A stretch of 9,621 nt of DNA from an uncultured Eubacteriales bacterium (GCA_900552255.1 URZF01000039.1:1-9621); one strand, 5' to 3'. Shown: positions 1 to 6,654, numbered from the stretch's first letter. The notes: generated from the letters alone by a model not told the origin. Made by a program: numbers and translations.

Positions 1-1
1 A

Positions 2-7
2 TATAAT
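2..7 (+). promoter_or_regulatory. Possible -10 box upstream of the HPr-like gene
   Basis: A perfect TATAAT lies at the window edge. The matching -35 box would fall outside the window, so only half the promoter can be seen. Transcription would begin near base 14 and give a leader of about 70 nt before the HPr-like gene. The leader is AT-rich at first and includes the 10-base palindrome TTGATATCAA (10-19). This call rests on one hexamer in AT-rich DNA. Confidence 0.25.
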
Positions 8-85
8 AATTGATATCAAATCTGTTATTTGCAGTTTATTTCGGTAGAAGCCGCGTGAAAACAACACACACAGGAGCGAACGAAA

Positions 86-343
86 ATGATTTCCAGAAAT
101 ATAACGATCAAAAACAGCGTCGGTCTTTATGCAAGACCCGCGACTTTCTTTATCCAAAAAGCAAACACCTATAAAAGCTCCATATGGATTCAGAAAGATG
201 ATCGGCGCGTCAACGCGAAAAGTCTGCTCGGCGTGCTTTCCATGGCGATCTCCGGCGGTTCGACCGTAACGCTCATCGCGGACGGTCCCGACGAAACGGA
301 AGCCCTGAACGGACTGGAACTTCTTGTCAGCACGGAGCTTTGA
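86..343 (+). CDS. HPr/Crh-like protein with Tyr in place of the active-site His
   Basis: This 85-residue protein has the length and fold signature of HPr, the phosphocarrier of the sugar phosphotransferase system. The usual GLHARPA active-site loop reads GLYARPA (residues 13-19), so the His15 that accepts phosphate from enzyme I is Tyr15 (codon TAT, 128-130). The regulatory site is intact: Ser46 in VNAKSLLGVLS (residues 42-52), the target of HPr kinase in Firmicutes. Bacillus Crh has the same logic, with Gln15 and Ser46, and serves only in carbon catabolite control. By analogy this protein should not carry phosphate to sugars but could be a Ser46-phosphorylated co-regulator of CcpA; that role is inferred. 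The start is supported by AGGAG at 72-76. The next gene, uvrC, begins 92 bases downstream. In many Clostridia, genes of this type lie near uvrC. Tyr15 could itself be phosphorylated, but nothing here shows that. Confidence 0.85.
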   Translation: MISRNITIKNSVGLYARPATFFIQKANTYKSSIWIQKDDRRVNAKSLLGVLSMAISGGSTVTLIADGPDETEALNGLELLVSTEL

Positions 344-348
344 GCTCC
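334..348 (+). other. Small hairpin over the HPr-like stop codon
   Basis: GGAGCT (334-339) and AGCTCC (343-348) form a 6-bp stem with a 3-base loop across the TGA stop. No T-run follows, so it is not an intrinsic terminator. It overlaps the possible -35 box of the uvrC promoter. Confidence 0.3.
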
Positions 349-368
349 CTCCATTCCCCACATATAAT
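340..368 (+). promoter_or_regulatory. Probable vegetative promoter for uvrC
   Basis: TTGAGC (340-345) and a perfect TATAAT (363-368) are separated by exactly 17 bases, the optimal sigma-A spacing. Transcription would start near 375, giving a uvrC leader of about 60 nt. The -35 box matches 4 of 6 consensus bases and overlaps the end of the HPr-like gene. It would give uvrC expression independent of that gene. Confidence 0.5.
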
Positions 369-435
369 CCACGGCAGATAACGGCATGCAGAATATGCAG
401 ACACGTTCTCTGTCGTTTTTCATTACGGAGGAATC

Positions 436-2259
436 ATGGTAAATCCCGAATACGCAGAAAGACTGCGGGAAAAGGCCGCATCTCTTCCCTTCTCTCCCGG
501 CGTATATATCATGCGGGACACCGCAGGCAAGGTCATTTACGTCGGAAAATCCCGCGCGATCAAAAACCGAGTATCGCAGTATTTTCATGAAAACAGCGGA
601 AACGGTCCCAAGACGGACGCCATGACCTCCCGCATATTCGATTTCGACTATATCCTATGCGACACCGAGATCGAGGCGCTGACGCTGGAAAACAGTCTGA
701 TCAAGCTCTACCATCCCAAATACAACATCAAGCTCAAGGACGATAAAGCCTATCCCTATCTGAAAGCGACGGTCGACGAGGAGTACCCTCGCTTTCTGGT
801 GACGCGACGGCGCGATTCGGATAAGGCGAAATATTTCGGTCCGTATACCAGCACGGCCACGGCTTACGGCATCATTTCCGCTATGCAGAAAACCTTCGGG
901 CTTCCCTCCTGCCGCCGTCTGTTCCCGCGCGACCGCGGACGGGTGTCAAGCTGCGTATACAAGCAGCTCGGCTGCGTCGCGCCGTGTGACCCGAATACCG
1001 CGCCGGAAGCATATCGGGAAGCGTTTTCGGAGGCGGTCTCTTTCCTGTCGGGAAATTATAACGCGGTCATCGCCGCGCTCACCGAAAAAATGAACTTCGC
1101 GGCGGAAAACCTCGCGTTCGAGGCCGCCGCCGCATACCGCGACCGGATACGCGCCGTCTCCAAGCTCGAGGAAAAACAAAAGGTCGTCGCAAATCCCGAT
1201 ACGGAACGCGATATCGCCGCGTGGTATGTGGGCGACCCCGTATCTGCTATCTGCGTTTTCTATATCCGCAGCGGCAAGCTGATCGATTCCGAAATATTCT
1301 ATTTTTCCGGAGGGGAGATTCTCGACAGCGCTGCCGTTGCCTCCTTTCTCGCCGAGCTCTACAACAGGCGGGAATATATCCCGCACGAGATCGATCTTTC
1401 CGAGCCGCTTGCCGAAGAAGATATCGCAGCGCTTTCCCCTTGGCTTTCGGAAAAAGCAGGATATCGCGTCACGCTCCGCACACCGGTGCGCGGAGAAACC
1501 AAGCGCCTTTGCGATATGGCAAAGGAAAATGCCGGACAGCGCGCCAGGGAATATGCCCGCATGATGGAAAAGGACGAAAAATCCATCGTAAGGCTCGCCG
1601 CACTCTGCGGACTGGAAACCGTGCCGGAACGGATCGAGGCCTTCGATATCTCCAATTTTGGAGACGAAGCGATCACCGCAGGAATGGTCGTCTATGAAAA
1701 CGGGAGACCTAAAAAAAGCGATTACCGGCTTTTCACGATCAAATCCGTCGCCGGACGCGACGATTATGCCTCTATGCGGGAGGCGGTCGGACGGCGGATC
1801 GCCCATTTGAACGACAAGGGAGCCGTTCCGCCCGACCTGCTTCTCATCGACGGCGGCGAAGCGCACAGAAGCGCCGCCGCAGAAGTCGTCGCCGAGGCCG
1901 GATTCGATATTCCCGTATTCGGCATGGTCAAGGACGACTATCACAAGACGCGCGCGCTCATAGGCGAGGGAGGAGAAATCTCCATCGCGGCGGAGCAGTC
2001 CGTCTACACGCTCATCTATAAAATCCAGGAGGAGGTGCACCGCTTCACCATCTCCAAAATGAGCGCCGCCAAGCGAAAAACCGAAAAGACCTCCGTGTTG
2101 GAGGAGATCGACGGCGTCGGAAAGTCACGCGCAAGGGCGCTGCTTGCGCGCTTCGGCGGGCTTTCGGGCGTCAAGGCCGCATCACCGGAGGAGCTCCGCA
2201 CCGTGCGGGGCATCACCCCGGAAATCGCGGAAAATATACGCCGGCATTTTAAAAAATGA
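436..2259 (+). CDS. uvrC: UvrABC system protein C (excinuclease subunit)
   Basis: UvrC makes both incisions flanking a DNA lesion after UvrB loading in nucleotide excision repair. The 607 residues carry every expected part. The N-terminal GIY-YIG nuclease (about 17-98) has PGVY at 21-24, IYVGK at 34-38 and the metal-binding Glu85 in LENSLIK. A cysteine cluster (Cys159, 173, 180, 184) matches the position where E. coli UvrC was reported to bind an Fe-S cluster. The UvrB-binding UVR motif (about 212-241) is followed by the RNase H-like endonuclease with its Asp-Asp-His triad (Asp404 in FDISN, Asp472 in IDGGE, His535 in EEVHRF). Tandem helix-hairpin-helix motifs follow (about 551-606). Length is normal for the family. 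GGAGG at 427-431, 4 bases before the ATG, fixes the start. A promoter candidate lies at 340-368. No key residue is missing. Confidence 0.98.
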   Translation: MVNPEYAERLREKAASLPFSPGVYIMRDTAGKVIYVGKSRAIKNRVSQYFHENSGNGPKTDAMTSRIFDFDYILCDTEIEALTLENSLIKLYHPKYNIKLKDDKAYPYLKATVDEEYPRFLVTRRRDSDKAKYFGPYTSTATAYGIISAMQKTFGLPSCRRLFPRDRGRVSSCVYKQLGCVAPCDPNTAPEAYREAFSEAVSFLSGNYNAVIAALTEKMNFAAENLAFEAAAAYRDRIRAVSKLEEKQKVVANPDTERDIAAWYVGDPVSAICVFYIRSGKLIDSEIFYFSGGEILDSAAVASFLAELYNRREYIPHEIDLSEPLAEEDIAALSPWLSEKAGYRVTLRTPVRGETKRLCDMAKENAGQRAREYARMMEKDEKSIVRLAALCGLETVPERIEAFDISNFGDEAITAGMVVYENGRPKKSDYRLFTIKSVAGRDDYASMREAVGRRIAHLNDKGAVPPDLLLIDGGEAHRSAAAEVVAEAGFDIPVFGMVKDDYHKTRALIGEGGEISIAAEQSVYTLIYKIQEEVHRFTISKMSAAKRKTEKTSVLEEIDGVGKSRARALLARFGGLSGVKAASPEELRTVRGITPEIAENIRRHFKK

Positions 2260-2347
2260 CATGAGGAAGCCCTGAATATCTCAATAAGACCGGCGATTCG
2301 CTTTGCAAACGCCTGTCATTTTCCAAACATGCCTTGCCGCAATGACA
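2253..2347 (+). other. uvrC-rsmD gap with overlapping inverted repeats
   Basis: The 129-base gap 2260-2388 contains TGTCATTTT (2314-2322). It can pair with AAAATGACA at the end of uvrC (2253-2261, 9 bp) or with AATGACA downstream (2341-2347, 7 bp, 20-base loop). The two pairings are mutually exclusive. No T-run follows either hairpin, so neither is a clear terminator. I see no convincing sigma-A promoter here, so rsmD may be read from uvrC. Confidence 0.25.
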
Positions 2348-2388
2348 ACGGCTGCCGAAAAATTCATGACAAAGGACGATAATTACAA

Positions 2389-2958
2389 ATGAGAATCATT
2401 ACAGGAAGCGCCAGAGGCGCCACACTTGCCACGCTTGACGGAGAAGCCACCCGTCCCACGCCCGCCAAGGTAAAAGAGGCGGTATTCAGCTCCATACAGT
2501 TCGACATCGAGGGACGCCGCGTTCTCGATCTCTTCGCCGGCTCCGGTCAAATGGGACTCGAAGCGCTCAGCCGCGGCGCGGAAAAGGCTACATTTGTGGA
2601 CAGCTCCCGCGAAGCGATAGACGTCATCAAGGCCAATGCCCAAAAAATTCATCTCTATCAAAAAACAAACGTCCTCTGCATGGACTGGAAGCAGTATATC
2701 CGGTTTGCAAAAGGAAAAAACAAATTTGACATTGTCTTTCTCGATCCGCCGTATGGGCTCCGGATACTCCCGCAGGTGACGGCGGAGCTTTACGACGCAG
2801 GGCTTCTCGCAGACGGCGCCATCCTCATCTGCGAGGACGAACGCCTCGGCCTTGCCGACGACGTCATGGTGGAAGCACGCTATCAAAAAATCAAGGACGC
2901 GCGGTACGGCCGCGTATCGATCACCTATCTTGCTCCGCTCGCACAGGGCGGCGAGTGA
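2389..2958 (+). CDS. rsmD: 16S rRNA (guanine966-N2)-methyltransferase RsmD
   Basis: RsmD methylates N2 of G966 in 16S rRNA of the small ribosomal subunit, using S-adenosylmethionine. The 189-residue length is normal. It opens with the family N-terminus MRIITGSARG, followed by the TRPTPAKVKEAVFS stretch (residues 21-34). The SAM-binding motif I, DLFAGSGQMG, is at 47-56, an acidic residue ends the next strand (Asp71 in FVDSS), and the amino-methyltransferase catalytic motif DPPY is at 119-122. A plausible ribosome binding site, AAAGGA, ends 12 bases before the ATG, which is rather far. coaD follows 30 bases downstream; rsmD-coaD is a common pairing in Firmicutes and the two are probably co-transcribed. 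Nothing in the sequence looks degraded. Confidence 0.95.
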   Translation: MRIITGSARGATLATLDGEATRPTPAKVKEAVFSSIQFDIEGRRVLDLFAGSGQMGLEALSRGAEKATFVDSSREAIDVIKANAQKIHLYQKTNVLCMDWKQYIRFAKGKNKFDIVFLDPPYGLRILPQVTAELYDAGLLADGAILICEDERLGLADDVMVEARYQKIKDARYGRVSITYLAPLAQGGE

Positions 2959-2988
2959 GTCCCGCGGCTTCAAGGGAGGGAAACCCGA

Positions 2989-3480
2989 ATGAAAAGCAAA
3001 AAAGCACTGATTCCCGGGACCTTTGATCCCGTGACCCGGGGACATCTCGCAATCATTGAGGCGGCAGCCGCGCTCTTTGACGAGGTGACGGTCTGCATCC
3101 TGATCAATCCGGAAAAGCACTGCATGTTCGATGAGGCTACGCGCATGGAGGCGCTGAAAGCCGCGGTAAAAGGGCTTGACAATGTGACGATCGCATCCTG
3201 CCACGGCATGACTGCGGATTACGCGAAGGAAATCGGCGCCGACGCCATCGTGCGTGGGATACGGAACGAAAAGGACACGGCCTACGAGCTGGAAATGGCG
3301 GACTTTAACCTCCGCCGGACCGGTGTAAGAACGGTCTTTTTCCCAGCCCCACGGGAGCTGTGCGCTCTTTCCTCCACGAAAGCAAGAGAGAAGCTCCTGT
3401 CGGGAGAAATGCCGGATACTTCTCTTCCGGTCGGCGTTTTGGATATTCTGAAAAATGAAAAAAGGGATGGGGCTGATTGA
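2989..3480 (+). CDS. coaD: Phosphopantetheine adenylyltransferase
   Basis: CoaD transfers AMP from ATP to 4'-phosphopantetheine, giving dephospho-CoA, the penultimate step of coenzyme A synthesis in the cytoplasm. The 163 residues show the nucleotidyltransferase signature: PGTFDPVTRGH (9-19), which contains the (T/H)xGH ATP site as TRGH, the RGIRN segment (89-93) followed by the characteristic YELEMADFN (99-107), and LSSTKAR (127-133), the family's ISSTxxR motif with Leu for Ile. The segment before that motif (residues 113-126) is less like the textbook enzymes, but the key residues are present. The ribosome binding site AAGGGAGGG lies about 10 bases before the ATG. It follows rsmD closely and probably shares its transcript. 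Confidence 0.95.
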   Translation: MKSKKALIPGTFDPVTRGHLAIIEAAAALFDEVTVCILINPEKHCMFDEATRMEALKAAVKGLDNVTIASCHGMTADYAKEIGADAIVRGIRNEKDTAYELEMADFNLRRTGVRTVFFPAPRELCALSSTKAREKLLSGEMPDTSLPVGVLDILKNEKRDGAD

Positions 3481-3558
3481 GATACCGGACTTTTGATAGC
3501 ATTAAGATCGCGGTATTTCTGCTAAATATGCAAAAATTAAATTTTCAGGGGAACTTAT

Positions 3559-4071
3559 ATGAAAGTTTTGGTAATCACAGGGAGCGAACACAAGCATGGC
3601 ACAACAGCAATGCTGGCAGAAAATTTGATAAAGGGCGCAGCAGAGACCGGTCATGATATCTTTCGCTTCGATGCCGCCTTTCAAACGATACATCCCTGTA
3701 TCGCTTGCGAGAAATGCCACAGGACAGACAGCGGCTGCATCTTTCAAGACGATATGCAGAAGCTCAATCCAAAGCTGCTGGATGCCGATGCTGTTGTCTT
3801 TATCTCACCAATTTACTACTATGCGATGAATACACAGATCAAAACGGTTATCGACCGTTTTTATGCAAATGATGCGGCTCTACATAAACATAAAAAAACA
3901 GCATTGATGATAACAATGGCGGATGACACCATGGAGTCAGCCCAAGGGGCGATCGCCTCCTTTAAGGGCATGGCGAGCTTCCTCGAATGGGAGATCGTGG
4001 GCATAATTGCCGGCGTATCCTGCGCGGACATAGAGGCATTGGAGAAAACCGATTATCCCAAACAGGTATAA
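3559..4071 (+). CDS. Iron-sulfur flavoprotein-like NAD(P)H/FMN oxidoreductase, C-terminus probably clipped
   Basis: This 170-residue protein has the flavodoxin-like fold of the FMN-reductase family. It starts KVLVITGSEHKHGTT (2-16), the FMN-phosphate loop, and has the SPIYYYAMNTQIKTVIDR segment (83-100) typical of the flavin site. A cysteine cluster C47-x2-C50-x2-C53-x6-C60 fits the compact CX2CX2CX4-7C motif that binds a 4Fe-4S cluster in archaeal and clostridial iron-sulfur flavoproteins (Isf), so electron transfer or detoxification is likely; the substrate is unknown. The stop codon TAA (4069-4071) opens into a 16-A run right after YPKQV. Family members I recall continue some 8-12 residues further, so the end looks clipped. 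A CAGGGGA ribosome site lies at 3546-3552. The gene is visibly AT-richer than coaD or uvrC, which hints at separate origin. No clear own promoter was found. Confidence 0.85.
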   Translation: MKVLVITGSEHKHGTTAMLAENLIKGAAETGHDIFRFDAAFQTIHPCIACEKCHRTDSGCIFQDDMQKLNPKLLDADAVVFISPIYYYAMNTQIKTVIDRFYANDAALHKHKKTALMITMADDTMESAQGAIASFKGMASFLEWEIVGIIAGVSCADIEALEKTDYPKQV

Positions 4072-4085
4072 AAAAAAAAAAAAAA
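4070..4085. repeat. 16-A homopolymer
   Basis: Sixteen consecutive A bases start inside the oxidoreductase stop codon. Read on the minus strand this is a 16-T run, 22 bases beyond the hairpin that ends the SleC operon. Runs this long slip in replication and in sequencing, so the exact length is uncertain. Confidence 0.9.
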
Positions 4086-4107
4086 TCTGTAATCACAAAA
4101 CAAAGCG

Positions 4108-4147
4108 CCCCCTCCTCCGACGACCGGAAAGCCGTCGGAGGAGGGGG
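4108..4147 (-). terminator. Strong intrinsic terminator between convergent genes
   Basis: CCCCCTCCTCCGACG (4108-4122) and its exact complement (4133-4147) form a perfect 15-bp, GC-rich stem with a 10-base loop. On the minus strand it begins 5 bases after the stop of the last gene of the SleC operon. It is followed there by the T-rich CGCTTTGTTTTG and, further on, by 16 Ts. The plus-strand tail (GATTTGTC) is poorer in T, so termination of the oxidoreductase transcript is less certain, though the hairpin probably works in both directions. Confidence 0.85.
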
Positions 4148-4152
4148 ATTTG

Positions 4153-4677
4153 TCAGCTCGTATAATCGCTGTTATCGGAAAAAATGTTGTAATTGTTGGC
4201 AAGCGTGTTCCACGTCTGTTTATCGACGATCCCTGTCACCGGAAGTCGGTTGATCTCCTGAAATCGGCGGATCGCATCCGATGTTTCCTGATCAAAGATC
4301 CCGCTCGGCACGATATTCTCAAAATCGTCGTAAACGACCGCCACCGCAGATAAAATGATCTGTATGATATAGATGATATCGCTTTTTTCTCCAAGATGGG
4401 TCTTATAATCCGGATTCGGAAACGGAATGATCGCGATCCCCGGCGTCGTTTTATAGACGGCGTTCCCATACTCCTCCTTGACCTTGTTCCAAGTCGCAAA
4501 ATCGACGATCCCCGTACTTGGAAGTCCATACAAGGCCTGAAATTCTTTTACGGCCGTCTCGGTTTCCGTACCGAAAATGCCATCCGGTGCGATCACCTTC
4601 ATATTCTTGTTTGTCTGAGCGATTTTTCGCAGCTTCGACTGAAGCTCGTAGATTTCATCCTGGCGTGCTGTATTCAT
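4153..4677 (-). CDS. Small two-repeat peptidoglycan-binding protein of the SleC operon
   Basis: This 174-residue protein consists almost entirely of two PG_binding_1-type repeats (about 8-66 and 93-159). Each ends in the hallmark pattern: DGIFGTETETAVKEFQ...GIVDFATW and SGIFDQETSDAIRRFQ...GIVDKQTW. No catalytic domain, signal peptide or membrane segment is visible. The start is fixed by GGGGAGGG embedded in the last codons of the upstream gene. That gene's stop lies one base before this ATG, so the two are almost certainly translationally coupled. Its repeats resemble the C-terminal repeats of the upstream protein, especially the TWNTLANNYN / TWDTLANIYN ends, suggesting duplication or splitting of one longer protein. 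A likely role is anchoring or assisting the upstream cortex hydrolase on spore peptidoglycan; this is inferred from position. A strong terminator follows. Confidence 0.85.
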   Translation of the reverse strand: MNTARQDEIYELQSKLRKIAQTNKNMKVIAPDGIFGTETETAVKEFQALYGLPSTGIVDFATWNKVKEEYGNAVYKTTPGIAIIPFPNPDYKTHLGEKSDIIYIIQIILSAVAVVYDDFENIVPSGIFDQETSDAIRRFQEINRLPVTGIVDKQTWNTLANNYNIFSDNSDYTS

Positions 4678-4678
4678 A

Positions 4679-6088
4679 TTATCCCTCCCCGTCTCCTATC
4701 GAAAGATCATTTCCGGAAAACTGCCCCTCCGCTCTGCCGGAGCCCGCTTCCACATCGTTGTAAATATTCGCAAGCGTATCCCATGTAAGCGGACCGACGA
4801 TTCCGTTGATCGGATAGCCGAACACTGCCTGCACAGCATATATGGCGTCCCTCGTATTCTCATCATAGATGCCGGTCAGCGGTATCTCCGGAATCTCCTC
4901 GTATACGCCCGCCGCCGCATTGATGAAGCTTTGCAGCTGCTCCACCTCAGGACCGGTGGAGCCAAGCTTTAAAAATGTCCCGGGAAACGGCGGAACCTCA
5001 GCGCCGGACTGTTCGGGCGATAAGCTCTGTATGATCCCGTAATAGGCATCGAAAAGCAGATTCCACGTCGCATCGTCGACAACCCCGGTCGCCGGCAGTC
5101 CCGCATAGGTTTGAAACGCGATAACCGCGTTTTTCATCTGCTCGTCAAAAACGCCGTTCATGGATACGGAGGGCACCTCCGCTATGAATTCTGCGACCGT
5201 ATTCAGATAATATTGAACGACGCTGACCTCATATCCCGTATCGCCCTCCGACATCACCCCCTGAAACTGCTGCACGACCTCATCGAACGTCAAGCCCTCG
5301 CTGAAAAGCTCATTGAGCCTTTTGACAGCGTTATAAACAAATTGGATCTTATACCAAGTAGCCTTGCCTACGATCCCATCCACATCGAGATCGAATACCC
5401 GCTGAAATTCCCTAACGGCGTTTTCCGTTTCCACACTGAAAATACCGTCCACGGGTTCGATTTTCGGTATGGACGGATAGTTCGCGGATATCCGGTTCAG
5501 CCTTGTCTGCACAAAGGCTACGTCATTGCCCACACTTCCGAGCCGAAGCAGGATCTCCGGCACAGACGGTTCGATCTCGCTCACCGGCGCATTGTAAACA
5601 ATATTGATATCGTCTCCGTAATAGGTACGCAGAATATCATACGGTACATAGCCCAAATTGGCAAGCTCCACAGAGCCCCACTGAGAAAGTCCCTCGCAGG
5701 TCACGGTCGTACCGTTGCAGTACACCGCAAAAAGCGGCTCGATGTTGTTTCCCCGCCGGATATAATTGTTAAAAATTTCATCGACGATCCTGCTGATATT
5801 TTCAAAAATGTCCCGACCGTATACGAAGGACTGATCCATCGCAGTCGAATTGGTGATATCGAAATCATACCCGCGGGACGGATAATATTCGGTGTAAATC
5901 CTGTTGAGCGCAAAGGATATCTGTGCTAAAATATTGGCGCGCAGCGCACTTTCCGGCCATGTCGGATAGATTTCACTCGACGCCACGTTTTTTATGTAAT
6001 CCGGAAACGGGACCGTTACATTCTGAGCCGGAGAATCCGGCGCGCCGAGATGAACGGTGATATATTCCGGAATAACCGGATATGGCAT
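4679..6088 (-). CDS. sleC: SleC-like spore cortex-lytic enzyme: SpoIID-like domain plus three peptidoglycan-binding repeats
   Basis: SleC of Clostridium degrades spore cortex peptidoglycan at germination. The 469 residues match its mature part. The opening PEYITVHLGAPDSPAQNVTVPFPDYIKN (7-34) leads into a SpoIID-like lytic transglycosylase domain (to about 160), with the presumed catalytic Glu39 in NVASSEIYPTWP and the family segment CEGLSQWGSVELANLGY (131-147). Three PG_binding_1 repeats follow (about 181-247, 276-347 and 373-440), each ending in a G(I/V)V..xTW motif. C. difficile and C. perfringens SleC carry their propeptide on the same chain and have fewer repeats; here the propeptide-like part is the preceding gene, 21 bases upstream. 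No signal peptide is visible, as expected for a protein made in the mother cell. AAGGAG lies about 10 bases before the ATG. The chemistry is assigned by family; the gene symbol is used for the homologue, not proven function. Confidence 0.85.
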   Translation of the reverse strand: MPYPVIPEYITVHLGAPDSPAQNVTVPFPDYIKNVASSEIYPTWPESALRANILAQISFALNRIYTEYYPSRGYDFDITNSTAMDQSFVYGRDIFENISRIVDEIFNNYIRRGNNIEPLFAVYCNGTTVTCEGLSQWGSVELANLGYVPYDILRTYYGDDINIVYNAPVSEIEPSVPEILLRLGSVGNDVAFVQTRLNRISANYPSIPKIEPVDGIFSVETENAVREFQRVFDLDVDGIVGKATWYKIQFVYNAVKRLNELFSEGLTFDEVVQQFQGVMSEGDTGYEVSVVQYYLNTVAEFIAEVPSVSMNGVFDEQMKNAVIAFQTYAGLPATGVVDDATWNLLFDAYYGIIQSLSPEQSGAEVPPFPGTFLKLGSTGPEVEQLQSFINAAAGVYEEIPEIPLTGIYDENTRDAIYAVQAVFGYPINGIVGPLTWDTLANIYNDVEAGSGRAEGQFSGNDLSIGDGEG

Positions 6089-6109
6089 AGTTTACACGCT
6101 CCTTTTCCT

Positions 6110-6529
6110 TTATAAATTCGGTTTTCTGATATTCTCATTGATAATGAGACTGCCCGACGGATATCTTGAGGATTCCGAGCTGCTGACCGGAATCATCCAC
6201 GCAGGCTGGATAGAAGTGACTCCCGGGTAGATGGGAACATGCGTGTTGACGATCCCATAATAGCCGTCGGCCGAAATCTCAATCGAAACGTCCGTATACG
6301 GCTTTGCACCGCCCGGAGAAAGGGACTCCGACGGCGACGGCGTCGGAATTTCAAGCGGCTGGGTCTTTCCATCCGCGTCGGTATTCATGACCGAGATTAG
6401 GCGGCTGGTCCCATCGTCCAAAATCTCTCTGACGACGACGGTAGCTCCGACGATCGGGATCGCGTTCCTCGCAGAGGTCGTTTGCACGATCAGCCTTCCG
6501 TAATAATTCGCATTGACTGTGTTATCCAT
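6110..6529 (-). CDS. SleC propeptide-like protein encoded separately
   Basis: This 139-residue protein corresponds to the N-terminal pre-pro region of SleC rather than to an enzyme. It has a transthyretin-like beta fold signature: YGRLIVQTTSARNAIPIVGATVVV (10-33), a proline/serine-rich loop with LEIPTPSPSESLSPG (58-72), then KPYTDVSIEISADGYYGIV (76-94) and PGVTSIQPAWMIPV (102-115). The same order of motifs precedes the lytic domain in single-chain SleC. In C. perfringens the propeptide keeps SleC inactive until a Csp protease removes it at germination. As a free protein it could act as an inhibitor or chaperone in trans, which is inferred. It is the first gene of a three-gene minus-strand operon. 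GGAG precedes the ATG by about 8 bases. No signal peptide or catalytic residues are seen. Confidence 0.75.
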   Translation of the reverse strand: MDNTVNANYYGRLIVQTTSARNAIPIVGATVVVREILDDGTSRLISVMNTDADGKTQPLEIPTPSPSESLSPGGAKPYTDVSIEISADGYYGIVNTHVPIYPGVTSIQPAWMIPVSSSESSRYPSGSLIINENIRKPNL

Positions 6530-6546
6530 AGTTTAAGCTCCATTCC

Positions 6547-6559
6547 GCCGCAAAGCGGC
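6547..6559 (-). other. Short leader hairpin of the SleC operon
   Basis: GCCGC (6547-6551) and GCGGC (6555-6559) form a 5-bp GC-only stem with a 3-base loop, just upstream of the ribosome binding site of the first SleC-operon gene. It could steady the mRNA 5' region. No other support. Confidence 0.3.
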
Positions 6560-6615
6560 ATCGTTACACAAGCATGAGCCGCAGGGCTTCACGCCGAAGA
6601 TATCCAAACTAATAC

Positions 6616-6647
6616 AGTATATGACAAAATTTTTTCGCCGTTACTTC
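6616..6647 (-). promoter_or_regulatory. Possible sporulation-type promoter of the SleC operon
   Basis: On the minus strand, CATATACT (6623-6616) resembles the CATA-type -10 box used by sigma-E, sigma-K and sigma-G. GAAGTA (6647-6642) lies 18 bases upstream and loosely fits a sporulation -35 box. The leader would be about 80 nt. The -35 match is poor, and which sporulation sigma factor would read it cannot be told. Confidence 0.25.
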
Positions 6648-6654
6648 ATATCCC

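Noticed and set aside
10..19. Palindrome TTGATATCAA as an operator.
   Set aside because: It is only 10 bases in AT-rich DNA at the window edge and has no second copy; it cannot be told from chance.
384..400. Repeated ATGCAG pair in the HPr-uvrC gap as a regulatory repeat.
   Set aside because: Two six-base copies only, with no further copies or symmetry.
946..2040. A 364-codon minus-strand open frame.
   Set aside because: It lies wholly opposite uvrC, which is complete and conserved; the translation resembles no family and reflects GC-rich codon structure.
2383..3204. A 273-codon minus-strand open frame.
   Set aside because: It is antisense to rsmD and coaD, both with intact motifs, and crosses their gap; no family signature.
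3493..3528. TTGATA and TAAATA as a promoter of the oxidoreductase gene.
   Set aside because: The boxes are 24 bases apart, too far for sigma-A, and no better pairing was found.
5111..5929. A 272-codon plus-strand open frame.
   Set aside because: It is antisense to the SleC-like gene and has no recognisable domain or ribosome site.
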